A stretch of 10,768 nt of DNA from Planctomycetaceae bacterium (GCA_016795125.1 JAEUIG010000267.1:1-10768); one strand, 5' to 3'. Positions 1-6,272 are shown, numbered from the stretch's first letter. Notes: generated by a model not told the origin, from the letters alone. Numbers and translations: made by a program.

Positions 1-201
1 TTGATCGATTGCCGGGGTTCTCACCCACGGGTCGGCCCCCGGATAGCAGCTCACCGTGCGGTAGGAGTGGTCGTCGGAGTAGATGAAGAGGATGTTGGGG
101 CGCTGTGGAGCGTCGGCCAACGACCTGCCGCACTGCAATCCACAAAGGATCAAACAACCGCTGAGGACAGATCGTACGATGGACTTGCTGTTGGTATGCA
201 T
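1..201 (-). CDS. Sulfatase, N-terminal part (runs off the window)
   Basis: Reading the minus strand from the ATG at 199-201 gives 67 codons without a stop to the window edge. Residues 8-24 are a hydrophobic signal-peptide core and A29-D30-A31 is a plausible signal peptidase I site, so the enzyme should be exported. The mature part opens with RPNILFIYSDDHSYRT at 34-49, the start of the formylglycine-dependent sulfatase fold; the paired Asp residues 43-44 are the usual metal ligands of this family. The C/S-x-P-x-R modification site would lie beyond the window. An AGGAG (plus-strand positions 210-214) sits 8 bases upstream of this ATG and 5 bases upstream of an adjoining GTG at 202-204, which is the alternative start. 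Planctomycetes carry many such enzymes for desulfating polysaccharides; the substrate cannot be told from this fragment. It is divergent from the gene at 274-828. Confidence 0.87.
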   Translation of the reverse strand, partial: MHTNSKSIVRSVLSGCLILCGLQCGRSLADAPQRPNILFIYSDDHSYRTVSCYPGADPWVRTPAIDQ

Positions 202-232
202 CACGGCGGCTCCTGGGAAATTCTGGGTCGCC

Positions 233-256
233 TGACTGTAAGCACACGACCAGTCA
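233..256. promoter_or_regulatory. Inverted repeat in the divergent sulfatase/membrane-protein gap
   Basis: TGACTG at 233-238 and CAGTCA at 251-256 form a perfect 6-bp inverted repeat with 12 bases between, directly followed by a CACGTG palindrome at 255-260. It lies in the 72-base gap between two divergent start codons, where an operator would be expected. I see no convincing sigma70-type promoter boxes around it. A regulatory role is inference from position and symmetry only, and six-base repeats arise easily by chance. Confidence 0.25.
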
Positions 257-273
257 CGTGCCATTGAGCCACC

Positions 274-828
274 ATGAACACGCGTCGCAGTATTTGGAGA
301 ATCAGCAAGGGCGAATACTTCGTGATCGCTCTGGTCTGCGCAGTTCTGTGCTTTCTGCTCTATCCCGCGATCGAATGGCGCCTGCGGAATGGACCGCCAG
401 GAGAGGTGATTCCGACCGTGCCACCTAATGAGGCCCGACGGCTGGTGCATCCCTCAGGTCTCTCGATCGTCAGGCCAAAGAACTGGGAGAAGAATCACCA
501 CTGGTCCGCCCACGATCCGACTCTCAGGATCTGGCCCCGCCGCTACCCGCCGGGCGGTCGCATGCCGTCGGTCATCACCGTTCAGAAGTGGCCGGCACCT
601 GAACCGCCCGACGTGACCGGTTTCACCCCGTTGCAGTTTCAGTCGTATCCTGCCTGCGAGCGGATGCAGGTGTACCGCAACAACAATTCCACAAAGAACT
701 CGTTGTACGAAATGTATGTGGACCGCAATGGAGAGTGGTGGATGATCAGCTTCGGCCTCGCCGGTGAGCAGATGACCGAACTGCCCCCGGAGATCCGGCA
801 GTACATCGACACCGTACGGCTTCCTTGA
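274..828 (+). CDS. Hypothetical membrane-anchored protein
   Basis: This 184-residue protein is not one I recognise. A short basic N-terminus (MNTRRSIWR) is followed by one hydrophobic segment at about residues 15-33, so it is probably a signal-anchored protein with its bulk outside the cytoplasmic membrane. The rest is soluble, proline-rich at about 40-51 and 105-112, with a Gly-Leu-Ser-Ile-Val-Arg-Pro-Lys-Asn-Trp stretch (about 63-72). That stretch recalls small secreted domains annotated as PsbP-like or DUF1795-like, but the match is impressionistic. The ending, with an EMYVDRNGEWWMISF strand pair and a final helix, suggests a compact alpha/beta domain. The ATG at 274 has no clear Shine-Dalgarno sequence. 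It is divergent from the sulfatase and is followed after 103 bases by the DUF1501 gene on the same strand; a functional link is not shown. Confidence 0.75.
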   Translation: MNTRRSIWRISKGEYFVIALVCAVLCFLLYPAIEWRLRNGPPGEVIPTVPPNEARRLVHPSGLSIVRPKNWEKNHHWSAHDPTLRIWPRRYPPGGRMPSVITVQKWPAPEPPDVTGFTPLQFQSYPACERMQVYRNNNSTKNSLYEMYVDRNGEWWMISFGLAGEQMTELPPEIRQYIDTVRLP

Positions 829-920
829 CGGTATCCGAGCCTGATCCTCCGAGTTATAGTTGCATCAACAGTTGCCGATGCGTTTGCGGTCCGACCGCGA
901 GAATTGTCCCCCTGCCCGAC

Positions 921-925
921 AGGAG
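921..925 (+). promoter_or_regulatory. Ribosome binding site fixing the DUF1501 start
   Basis: AGGAG lies 6 bases upstream of the GTG at 932. It favours that GTG over reading-frame extensions beginning near 860, and the Tat motif then falls 17 residues from the N-terminus, as expected for an export signal. Confidence 0.7.
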
Positions 926-931
926 CCGATC

Positions 932-2356
932 GTGATCAGCATTCGCGGACGCGGAGCGCAACTGTGCGACGGCATTACGCGCCGCGAGTTGCTGCGCGTC
1001 GGCGGCCTGTCGCTGTTCGGCGGCATGACGCTGCCGCGACTGCTGGCGGCCAATGAGAACGCCCCACATACATCGCGCGGTCCGGCGAAAAGCGTCGTCC
1101 TCTTTAACCTGCTGGGCGGGCCGAGCCATATCGACATGTTCGATATGAAGCCCGACGCGCCGCTCGACATCCGCGGCGAGTTCAACCCGATTCAGACTTC
1201 GCTCAACGGGCTGCAGATCTGCGAACACCTGCCGCAGACCGCAAAGTGGATGCACCGCGCCAGCCTGATCCGCACCATCACCCACACCTACGACGCCCAC
1301 AATCCGCTGGCGCTGATGACCGGCTTCGCCGGCGGAGAATTCGCACAACTGTTCCCGCGCAGCTCCGATCCGCCGGACATTGGCGCCGTCTGCAAATACC
1401 TGGGCCGCGGCGCGAGCGACATCCCCGGGTCCGTCTGCATGCCGTGCTATCCCGGCTGGGGGGACGGGTATCGCCGTCCCGGCCCCTACGGCGGGTATCT
1501 CGGGCGGCAATACGATCCGCTGTTCAGCGTCTGCCAGCCGGAACTGCAGCGGCGCAATATTGGCAAGGAGCTGTACGACCCGGTGCTCCCCATCGGTGAG
1601 CCACAGGTGGACGGGCTCGATGTGAGCTTCGATCTCAACCAGCGGCGTTCGCTGCTCGACCAGGTCGACGTGGGGTTCGAGTCGGTGTCGTCGTCTGCAG
1701 CGACGAAGCGGCTCGACCGGTATCAGGAGCAGGCGTTCGGCCTGCTGTCGTCGACGAAGACGCGCAGCGCCTTCGATCTGTCGCAGGAGCCGGACAAGGT
1801 GCGCGACCGCTATGGCCGCAACCTGTTCGGATCGAGCATGCTTGTCGCGCGGCGGCTGGTCGAAGTCGGCGTGCCGTTCATCAGCGTGCACTTCGACACC
1901 TTCAAAAGTTCGGCCGCCTGGGATACGCACGGCAACAACTTCGGCTTGCTCAAGGAGATCAACCTGCCGGTGCTGGACGCGGCATACCCCGCCCTCTGCC
2001 AGGACCTGGAGGATCGCGGTCTGCTCGACTCGACGCTGATCATCGTCATGGGCGAGATGGGACGCTCGCCGCGCGTCGGCAAGAACCGTTCGTTCGCCGA
2101 CGATGCCGGTCGTGACCACTGGCCGCAATGCGGGTTCAGCCTGTTCACCGGGGGCGGCGCCACGCCGGGGATGGTCTTCGGCAAGTCCGACAGGATCGGC
2201 GCTTATCCCGAAGAGAATCCGGTCGCCCCCGCCGATGTCGTGGCGACGATCTACCAGCTTCTCGGCATCGATCCGCACCTGACTGTGCCGGATCAGACCA
2301 ACCGCCCGCGCCTCATCGCCCACGGCGGCGAACCGATCTCGCCGATCATCGCTTAG
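932..2356 (+). CDS. DUF1501 domain protein, Tat-exported
   Basis: From the GTG at 932 this is a 474-residue protein of the DUF1501 family (PF07394), which has an alkaline-phosphatase/sulfatase-like fold and is greatly expanded in planctomycetes. A twin-arginine motif, TRRELLRVGG at 16-25, precedes a short hydrophobic stretch ending near LLAA at 37-40, so export by the Tat system is expected. Family hallmarks seen are GGPSHIDMFDMKP at 62-74, RGEFNPI at 81-87, MGEMGRSP at 373-380 and GRDHWP at 393-398; the Asp and His in these are the likely metal ligands. The C-terminus (IGAYPEENPV, DVVATIYQLLGID, RP-I-HGGEPI) is also typical. In many planctomycetes DUF1501 genes follow a DUF1549/DUF1553 cytochrome-like partner; none is adjacent here. 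The biochemical activity of the family is not established to my knowledge. The gene is tail-to-tail with the AlkD-like gene across a repeat-filled gap. Confidence 0.93.
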   Translation: MISIRGRGAQLCDGITRRELLRVGGLSLFGGMTLPRLLAANENAPHTSRGPAKSVVLFNLLGGPSHIDMFDMKPDAPLDIRGEFNPIQTSLNGLQICEHLPQTAKWMHRASLIRTITHTYDAHNPLALMTGFAGGEFAQLFPRSSDPPDIGAVCKYLGRGASDIPGSVCMPCYPGWGDGYRRPGPYGGYLGRQYDPLFSVCQPELQRRNIGKELYDPVLPIGEPQVDGLDVSFDLNQRRSLLDQVDVGFESVSSSAATKRLDRYQEQAFGLLSSTKTRSAFDLSQEPDKVRDRYGRNLFGSSMLVARRLVEVGVPFISVHFDTFKSSAAWDTHGNNFGLLKEINLPVLDAAYPALCQDLEDRGLLDSTLIIVMGEMGRSPRVGKNRSFADDAGRDHWPQCGFSLFTGGGATPGMVFGKSDRIGAYPEENPVAPADVVATIYQLLGIDPHLTVPDQTNRPRLIAHGGEPISPIIA

Positions 2357-2443
2357 ATGCGGCTAGGATTCGGAAGACGAGGCGACTGCTGAGGGCGACG
2401 TGCGCAACAAATGCCTTAGGTCCGAAGCACCGACACGACGTAG

Positions 2444-2463
2444 CCGGCGGCGTGAGCCGCCGG
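2444..2463 (+). repeat. REP-like palindrome, copy 1
   Basis: A perfect 8-bp stem, CCGGCGGC and GCCGCCGG, closes a GTGA loop, which fits the GNRA tetraloop rule. It is preceded by TAG and followed by AAC. The same flanks and overall layout recur inverted in copy 2 at 2555-2574, making the two copies a divergent pair like the REP/BIME pairs of other bacteria. Confidence 0.65.
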
Positions 2464-2486
2464 AACTGTCGGTCTGGTGATCGAAA

Positions 2487-2526
2487 GCCCCGAACGGGGC
2501 GGCACCGCTGCGGGGTGTCGCCCCGC
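2487..2526. repeat. Two further GC-rich hairpins
   Basis: GCCCC at 2487-2491 pairs with GGGGC at 2496-2500 around GAAC. GCGGGG at 2510-2515 pairs with CCCCGC at 2521-2526 around TGTCG. The second can also pair differently, GCCCC at 2520-2524 with GGGGC at 2528-2532, so the segment could switch between structures. These lie between the two REP-like copies and resemble the spacer hairpins of compound REP elements. Confidence 0.5.
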
Positions 2527-2554
2527 TGGGGCTGGGCCGTACTCCCGACCTGTC

Positions 2555-2574
2555 CCGTGGGCTGACGCCCACGG
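2555..2574 (-). repeat. REP-like palindrome, copy 2 (inverted)
   Basis: On the minus strand CCGTGGGC pairs with GCCCACGG around a GTCA loop. Compared with copy 1 the stem differs at two base pairs, and both changes are compensated (T-A versus G-C, and G-C versus C-G), so the pairing is kept. The shared core is GGCGTSAGCC. A short hairpin, GCCGC-TTC-GCGGC at 2587-2599, follows. Confidence 0.65.
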
Positions 2575-2682
2575 CTAGGCAATGTCGCCGCTTCGCGGCT
2601 GGACAGGTTTCTGGTCAGCGCGAATACCGAGAACCGAAACGGCAGGCTGCTGCCCACTTGGTTGCCCCACTGACGTACGCAC

Positions 2683-3390
2683 TCAACAGCGCGCGGTTTT
2701 CCGCTTTGGCGCCACCGGTTTGCCGCGCCGGCTCTTGATGATGTAGCTCTCCGCATCCGGCACCTGGCAGTCGGTGTCTCCCATGTCGACGTCGACTGCG
2801 CCGATCTTCCGCGCCGCATCAAGCGCCTTATCTGCCAGCGGCGCGACATAGGTGCCGACGCAGATTACGAAGGAGTTCATCATGTACCGCACGTGGTTCG
2901 GCGCGGAGGTGATCGATCTGACACAACGCTTCAGCAGTGTGTCGAACTGCTTGATCGGCAGTTTGTCGTCCGGAATCGTCTTCGCCACGGCCGCCAGCGT
3001 GCTCCAGCCGGCGGTCGCCACGAGTTCCTTCGGAGAATCGATCCACTGCATCGCGATTTCGATCCCCTGCGGATGTTCGGAGGCGACCCAGGGCACGGTG
3101 TAGCCGGCGGGCGCGTGCCAGGTCGCGCCGGATGCCCACTGGTCGAGCTGGCGGCGGGTCATCTTTGCACCGTCGGCGATCAATCCGGCGAGGTACATCG
3201 CGTCGTAGTTCTTGGTCGCATAGAGCTGCAGCGCCAGTTCCTGCTGCCCGCGCAGCTTTTTCTGGAGCGGCTTCAGGTCGCCGATCCTGACGCCGAACAG
3301 CGGCTCCGGCGCGCCGTGCCGCAGCAGCGTCTTTTTCGTGGACGCCGTCCCGATCGCCGCCAGCTCCCGCATGACTTCGTCGAGTGTCAT
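2683..3390 (-). CDS. DNA alkylation repair protein, AlkD/COG4912-like
   Basis: The product is 235 residues, the usual size for this HEAT-repeat-like helical family (PF08713, COG4912), whose studied members are DNA glycosylases removing N3- and N7-alkylated bases. Matching segments are STKKTLLRHGAPEPLFGVRIGDLKPL (17-42), DAMYLAGLIADGAKMTRRQLDQW (63-85), the helices around WIDSPKELVATAGWSTLA (116-133), SAPNHVRYMMNSFVICVGTYVAPL (162-185), VDMGDTDCQVPDAESYI (201-217) and the ending KRKTARC. I do not see the AlkD WWDTVD-type motif that carries the catalytic Asp; the closest segment is AGYTVPWVASE at 95-105, so activity may differ. The ATG at 3390 is chosen because a GAGGGGAAGG purine run lies just upstream; the frame stays open to 4170 but that extension is non-family sequence. 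It is divergent from the gene at 3661 and acts in the cytoplasm on DNA. Confidence 0.88.
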   Translation of the reverse strand: MTLDEVMRELAAIGTASTKKTLLRHGAPEPLFGVRIGDLKPLQKKLRGQQELALQLYATKNYDAMYLAGLIADGAKMTRRQLDQWASGATWHAPAGYTVPWVASEHPQGIEIAMQWIDSPKELVATAGWSTLAAVAKTIPDDKLPIKQFDTLLKRCVRSITSAPNHVRYMMNSFVICVGTYVAPLADKALDAARKIGAVDVDMGDTDCQVPDAESYIIKSRRGKPVAPKRKTARC

Positions 3391-3614
3391 GGTGCCTTCC
3401 CCTCTTGTTTCGCATCCGAGGGGCAAACCGTCCCGTTGAGGCGGGTCGTCGAGTGGTTCGTCCCCGCGTCGAATTCGGGCAACCGAGTGTACGTTCCTGG
3501 CCGGACGCTGACGATCCGCCGGTGAGAAGCTGCGCAAACTCTGCCGTGCGTGGCGCATTTGCCGCATTCGTCGCTTGTCGCGGCCGATGAGGGAAGTGCT
3601 GCTGCGCGCACGTT

Positions 3615-3629
3615 CCGCCTTCGCGGCGG
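3615..3629 (+). repeat. Small hairpin upstream of the membrane-protein gene
   Basis: CCGCC at 3615-3619 pairs with GGCGG at 3625-3629 around TTCGC. It falls in the probable 5' untranslated leader of the gene starting at 3661. In sequence this GC-rich such a stem can be chance. Confidence 0.25.
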
Positions 3630-3647
3630 CGTCCGGGGCGGGGAATC

Positions 3648-3652
3648 GGGAG
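3648..3652 (+). promoter_or_regulatory. Ribosome binding site deciding the start at 3661
   Basis: GGGAG lies 8 bases upstream of the ATG at 3661. The frame is open from 3550, but the added 37 residues are low-complexity and unlike the family, so this site marks the likelier start. Confidence 0.6.
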
Positions 3653-3660
3653 CACCACGG

Positions 3661-4041
3661 ATGGTCAGCCCTGAGATACAGGAAGTGCTGGAGAAGAGCG
3701 CCCAAGAAGTGCTGGTGTGGGTCGGCTTTGGCACGCTCGTCGGCCTGGCGGGCAAAGCGCTCATGCCGGGCCGCGATCCGGGCGGCGCCGTCGCCACGCT
3801 GATGACGGGCATCGCCGGCTGCATCATCGGCTGCGGCACGCTGATGTTCTTCACCAACGGCACGCGGATCACGCCGGTCAGCCTGCCGGGGTTCCTGTGC
3901 GGCACCGGCGGCGCCTTCGTGCTGCTGTTCTTTTACCGGCTGCTTTCGGGCTCCATCATCGTCGAGGCCGAACCCGGCGAATCGTGGACGCACAAGCTGC
4001 GCCGCCGACGCCGCCGCACCGAGATGGCGCGCGACATCTGA
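3661..4041 (+). CDS. GlsB/YeaQ/YmgE-like small membrane protein
   Basis: This 126-residue protein has three hydrophobic segments, at about 17-34, 43-64 and 75-95. The first turn reads GLAGKALMPGRDPGGAVATLMTGIAGCIIG (28-57). The glycine-rich pattern with PGRDPGG matches the transglycosylase-associated protein family (PF04226, GlsB/YeaQ/YmgE), whose members are small inner-membrane proteins often linked to stress or envelope state but of unproven mechanism. The C-terminus is strongly basic (HKLRRRRRRTEMAR, about 111-124) and probably cytoplasmic; this tail and a 126-residue length are longer than the typical 80-90-residue member. The gene is divergent from the AlkD-like gene and tail-to-tail with the exonuclease gene. 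No operon partner is visible. Confidence 0.78.
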   Translation: MVSPEIQEVLEKSAQEVLVWVGFGTLVGLAGKALMPGRDPGGAVATLMTGIAGCIIGCGTLMFFTNGTRITPVSLPGFLCGTGGAFVLLFFYRLLSGSIIVEAEPGESWTHKLRRRRRRTEMARDI

Positions 4042-4079
4042 CGTCGTGTCTGCACCCGGGATGCGCGTGCATTCTGAGC

Positions 4080-4186
4080 GAAGAAGAAGTATTGCAAATT
4101 GATCATTGCAAAATGCAAATTGCAAATTGATGTGGGCTTTGATTTGCAACTTGCAATGTTCATTCTGCAATCTGCATTCTTCTTCG
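4080..4186. repeat. AT-rich inverted heptamer array
   Basis: From 4091 to 4132 six contiguous 7-bp units run on the plus strand with consensus ATTGCAA (variants ATTGATC, AATGCAA, ATTGATG). After an 11-base spacer, five contiguous units run on the minus strand from 4178 back to 4144 (AATGCAG, ATTGCAG, AATGAAC, ATTGCAA, GTTGCAA). The outermost bases are also inverted: GAAGAAGAA at 4080-4088 and TTCTTCTTC at 4177-4185. The whole can fold into a long imperfect hairpin. It is sharply AT-rich against its GC-rich surroundings and lies between two convergent genes, where it could act as a bidirectional terminator. It also generates spurious reading frames rich in Cys, Asn, Leu and Gln. Confidence 0.85.
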
Positions 4187-4237
4187 ACGGTCGCCTGTCA
4201 GTCGCTCGTGCGACAACCTTGCTCCGACGAGTGGCGC

Positions 4238-5053
4238 CTATTCCGCCGGCGGTTTCCAGTCGCCCCAGTGCTCGAGGTAATGCGCGAAGGCGGAGCGCTC
4301 CTGCGCTTTGGATTCGATCCACAGCTTCGCCTCGTCGACGATCGCCTGCTCTTCGTCCAGCGTGACTTTTCCAAGCAACACTCTGCTGCGCAGAAAGACG
4401 AAGTAGGTGTCGAGCGCGTCGCAGCGGCAGTAGTCGTTGATCTGCTGCACTTCGCCGGCGTCGTACAGGTCCTGGATCATCGAGCCGTCGAGTCCCGTCT
4501 TGCCCGGCTTGCCGATGAGGTGGGCCATCAGGTTGAGTCCGCCGGACATCCGCAGCGCGCCGAAATTGGAAAACAGTTCCATCAGGTCAATGTGCGCGGC
4601 CGAGTTGTACCGGTTGCGGGCCTGCTCGAACGACCTGGCATCGACGTTGAACCAGTCGGGCAACGCGTACCCGTAGCGATACGCGGCGAACTCCAGCACC
4701 GGCAGGTCGTAACCGCGTCCGTTGAAGGTGACGAGCGGCGGGCGTCCGTAGTGCCGCCAGCCCTGCCAGAAACCGCGGGCGATGACGTGCGGCCGGAATT
4801 TCGGTTCGTCGAGCACGGCGACGTCGATCAGGCGGAACGACGGTGAAACCTTCGCCACGGCGACGGCGACGGGCAGCATGAACGTCGGCGGCACGACGTC
4901 GCGACCGGTCTGCTCTCGCAGCTCGAGCCGGAACTTCGCAACGGCATCCCGGGCTGTCAGTCCGGCGTTCGGATAACGGAGCTTTGCGACGAGGTCGCCG
5001 TCGGCGACCGCCTCGATGTCGAAGACGAGATAGCCGACGCCGTCGGAGGGCAT
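4238..5053 (-). CDS. Predicted PolB-like 3'-5' exonuclease (DEDDy)
   Basis: The 271-residue product matches the predicted 3'-5' exonuclease related to the proofreading domain of family B DNA polymerases (PF10108), occurring here without a polymerase domain. Exo I is YLVFDIEAVADG (8-19) with D12 and E14; Exo II is LVTFNGRGYDLPVLE (107-121) with N111 and D116; Exo III is INDYCRCDALDTYFVFLR (205-222) with Y208 and D212 in the Y-x3-D spacing of DEDDy enzymes. HIDLME (154-159) is a further conserved acidic segment. All catalytic residues look intact. A role in DNA repair or DNA end trimming is inferred. The start is uncertain: ATG at 5053 places Exo I ten residues in, as in relatives I remember, while an in-frame TTG at 5077 is the first possible start after a stop codon at 5081-5083. 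Neither has a clear ribosome binding site. It is divergent from the MoxR gene. Confidence 0.88.
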   Translation of the reverse strand: MPSDGVGYLVFDIEAVADGDLVAKLRYPNAGLTARDAVAKFRLELREQTGRDVVPPTFMLPVAVAVAKVSPSFRLIDVAVLDEPKFRPHVIARGFWQGWRHYGRPPLVTFNGRGYDLPVLEFAAYRYGYALPDWFNVDARSFEQARNRYNSAAHIDLMELFSNFGALRMSGGLNLMAHLIGKPGKTGLDGSMIQDLYDAGEVQQINDYCRCDALDTYFVFLRSRVLLGKVTLDEEQAIVDEAKLWIESKAQERSAFAHYLEHWGDWKPPAE

Positions 5054-5143
5054 GAGGGCGAGGAGCTGCGGGGCCAAGGATCACAGGAGCAGAGGGATTC
5101 GGTACTGCCAATCCCCCCGTCCGATCGGTACGATCCATGTTAT

Positions 5144-5160
5144 GCCGCGATGATCGCGGC
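5144..5160 (+). promoter_or_regulatory. Leader hairpin just upstream of the MoxR start
   Basis: GCCGCGA at 5144-5150 and TCGCGGC at 5154-5160 form a perfect 7-bp stem with a TGA loop. It ends 8 bases before the GGAG ribosome binding site at 5169-5172 and 17 bases before the ATG. If transcribed it would sit in the leader and could modulate translation or RNA stability; alternatively it is a dyad operator for the divergent pair. Both roles are inference. Confidence 0.35.
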
Positions 5161-5177
5161 TGCCATCCGGAGCCTCC

Positions 5178-6254
5178 ATGAGCCAGGCCGCTGAAGTCGC
5201 TTCCACCCCCCAGCCCGTCTCCGCAGAATCGCGCGAGCGCGAGGCGCAGGCCATTCGCGGATTGACCGTGGCCTACGCCCGGCTGCGCGAAGAGATCGGC
5301 AAGGTCATCATCGGGCAGGACGACGTCGTCGATCAGCTGCTGATCGCGCTGTTCAGTCGCGGGCATTGCCTGCTCGTCGGCGTGCCGGGACTGGCGAAGA
5401 CGCTGCTCGTCAGCACCGTCTCGCGCATCCTGCAGCTCTCGTTCCGGCGGATCCAGTTCACGCCCGACCTGATGCCCTCGGACATCACCGGCACCGACGT
5501 GCTGCAGGACGATCCCGAGACCGGCCGCCGCACGTTTCAGTTCATGCAGGGGCCGCTGTTCACGCATGTGCTGCTGGCGGACGAAATCAACCGCACGCCC
5601 CCGAAAACCCAGGCGGCCCTGCTCGAAGCGATGCAGGAACGCCACGTCACCATCGGTTCGCATACCTATCGGCTGCCGAACCCGTTTTTTGTTCTCGCGA
5701 CTCAGAACCCGATTGAACAGGAAGGGACGTATCCGCTGCCGGAAGCCCAGCTCGACCGGTTCATGTTCAACGTGACGGTCGGCTATCCGTCGGCCGCAGA
5801 AGAGCTGCGGATTCTGAAGGCGACCACCGGCGGCGACGAGCCGGAACTGCAGCACGCGCTGACCGGCGAGCAGATTCTGGCGCTGCAGGAGGTCGTCCGC
5901 CGCGTGCCGGTCGCCGAGCATGTATTCGTCTACGCCCGCGACCTGGTGCGTGCCACGCGTCCGCTCGAACCGGACGCGCCGAAATTCATCCGCGACTACG
6001 TGTCGTGGGGCGCCGGTCCGCGCGCGGGACAATACCTCATCATCGGCGCCAAGGCGCGGGCCATCCTCGAAGGCCGCTTCCACGCCACGACCGACGACGT
6101 CAAGTCCGTCGCCCATCCGGTCCTCCGCCACCGCCTCGTCACCAACTTCCAGGCGGATAGCGAAGGGATCAAGGTCGACCAGGTCATCGACAAGCTGCTG
6201 ACGACGGTGCCGGTGGAACTGCACGAGCGGGCGAAGAGACTCGCGCGGGGGTGA
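5178..6254 (+). CDS. MoxR-family AAA+ ATPase
   Basis: The 358-residue product is a MoxR-type AAA+ ATPase (AAA_3, PF07726, with a C-terminal lid domain), a chaperone-like family that assembles or activates partner proteins. Visible motifs are Walker A GVPGLAKT (68-75), Walker B VLLADEIN (131-138) with D135-E136, the signature RTPPKTQAALLEAMQE (139-154), sensor 1 FFVLATQNPIEQEGTYPLPEAQ (170-191) and LDRFMF (192-197). The length is normal for the family and the start is supported by GGAG at 5169-5172, 5 bases upstream of the ATG. MoxR genes are usually followed by a DUF58 and von Willebrand-type or transglutaminase genes; here the next gene, after 160 bases, is a cysteine desulfurase, so this copy looks orphaned. 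The ATPase should be cytoplasmic; its partner cannot be named. Confidence 0.95.
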   Translation: MSQAAEVASTPQPVSAESREREAQAIRGLTVAYARLREEIGKVIIGQDDVVDQLLIALFSRGHCLLVGVPGLAKTLLVSTVSRILQLSFRRIQFTPDLMPSDITGTDVLQDDPETGRRTFQFMQGPLFTHVLLADEINRTPPKTQAALLEAMQERHVTIGSHTYRLPNPFFVLATQNPIEQEGTYPLPEAQLDRFMFNVTVGYPSAAEELRILKATTGGDEPELQHALTGEQILALQEVVRRVPVAEHVFVYARDLVRATRPLEPDAPKFIRDYVSWGAGPRAGQYLIIGAKARAILEGRFHATTDDVKSVAHPVLRHRLVTNFQADSEGIKVDQVIDKLLTTVPVELHERAKRLARG

Positions 6255-6272
6255 GGCAGGGATTCAGGAGTG

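Larger units (their letters stand above)
2357..2682. other. Convergent gap filled with GC-rich palindromes
   Basis: This 326-base gap separates two convergent stop codons and holds no credible gene. Reading frames that cross it are shadows without family features. Between about 2444 and 2599 it carries five hairpin-forming palindromes, listed separately where distinct. The outer parts, 2357-2440 and 2600-2682, show nothing I recognise. The hairpins could end transcription from both sides, but none has the T-run of a classical intrinsic terminator. Confidence 0.7.

Noticed and set aside
825..860. TTGACG at 825-830 and TATAGT at 855-860 as a promoter for the DUF1501 gene
   Set aside because: The spacing is 24 bases, too long for a sigma70-type promoter, and TTGACG spans the stop codon of the preceding gene.
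854..2323. A 489-codon open frame on the minus strand opposite the DUF1501 gene
   Set aside because: It is a GC-rich antisense shadow: Arg/Ala/Gln-rich, no family motifs, while the plus strand carries unmistakable DUF1501 signatures and a ribosome binding site.
3391..4170. Upstream extension of the AlkD-like frame to 4170
   Set aside because: The extra sequence is low-complexity, reads through the opposite membrane-protein gene and the AT-rich heptamer array, and an ATG with a purine-rich leader at 3390 matches the family start.
4099..4365. Small open frames starting within the AT-rich array (4099-4365, 4106-4846)
   Set aside because: Their N-terminal peptides are translations of the repeat itself and the rest overlaps the exonuclease gene on the other strand.
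5054..5077. TTG at 5077 as start of the exonuclease gene
   Set aside because: It is possible, but has no ribosome binding site and adds eight residues not needed before the Exo I motif; ATG at 5053 is preferred with moderate confidence.
4587..6224. A 545-codon minus-strand frame across the exonuclease and MoxR genes
   Set aside because: It overlaps two well-supported genes in a different frame or strand and has no recognisable domain.
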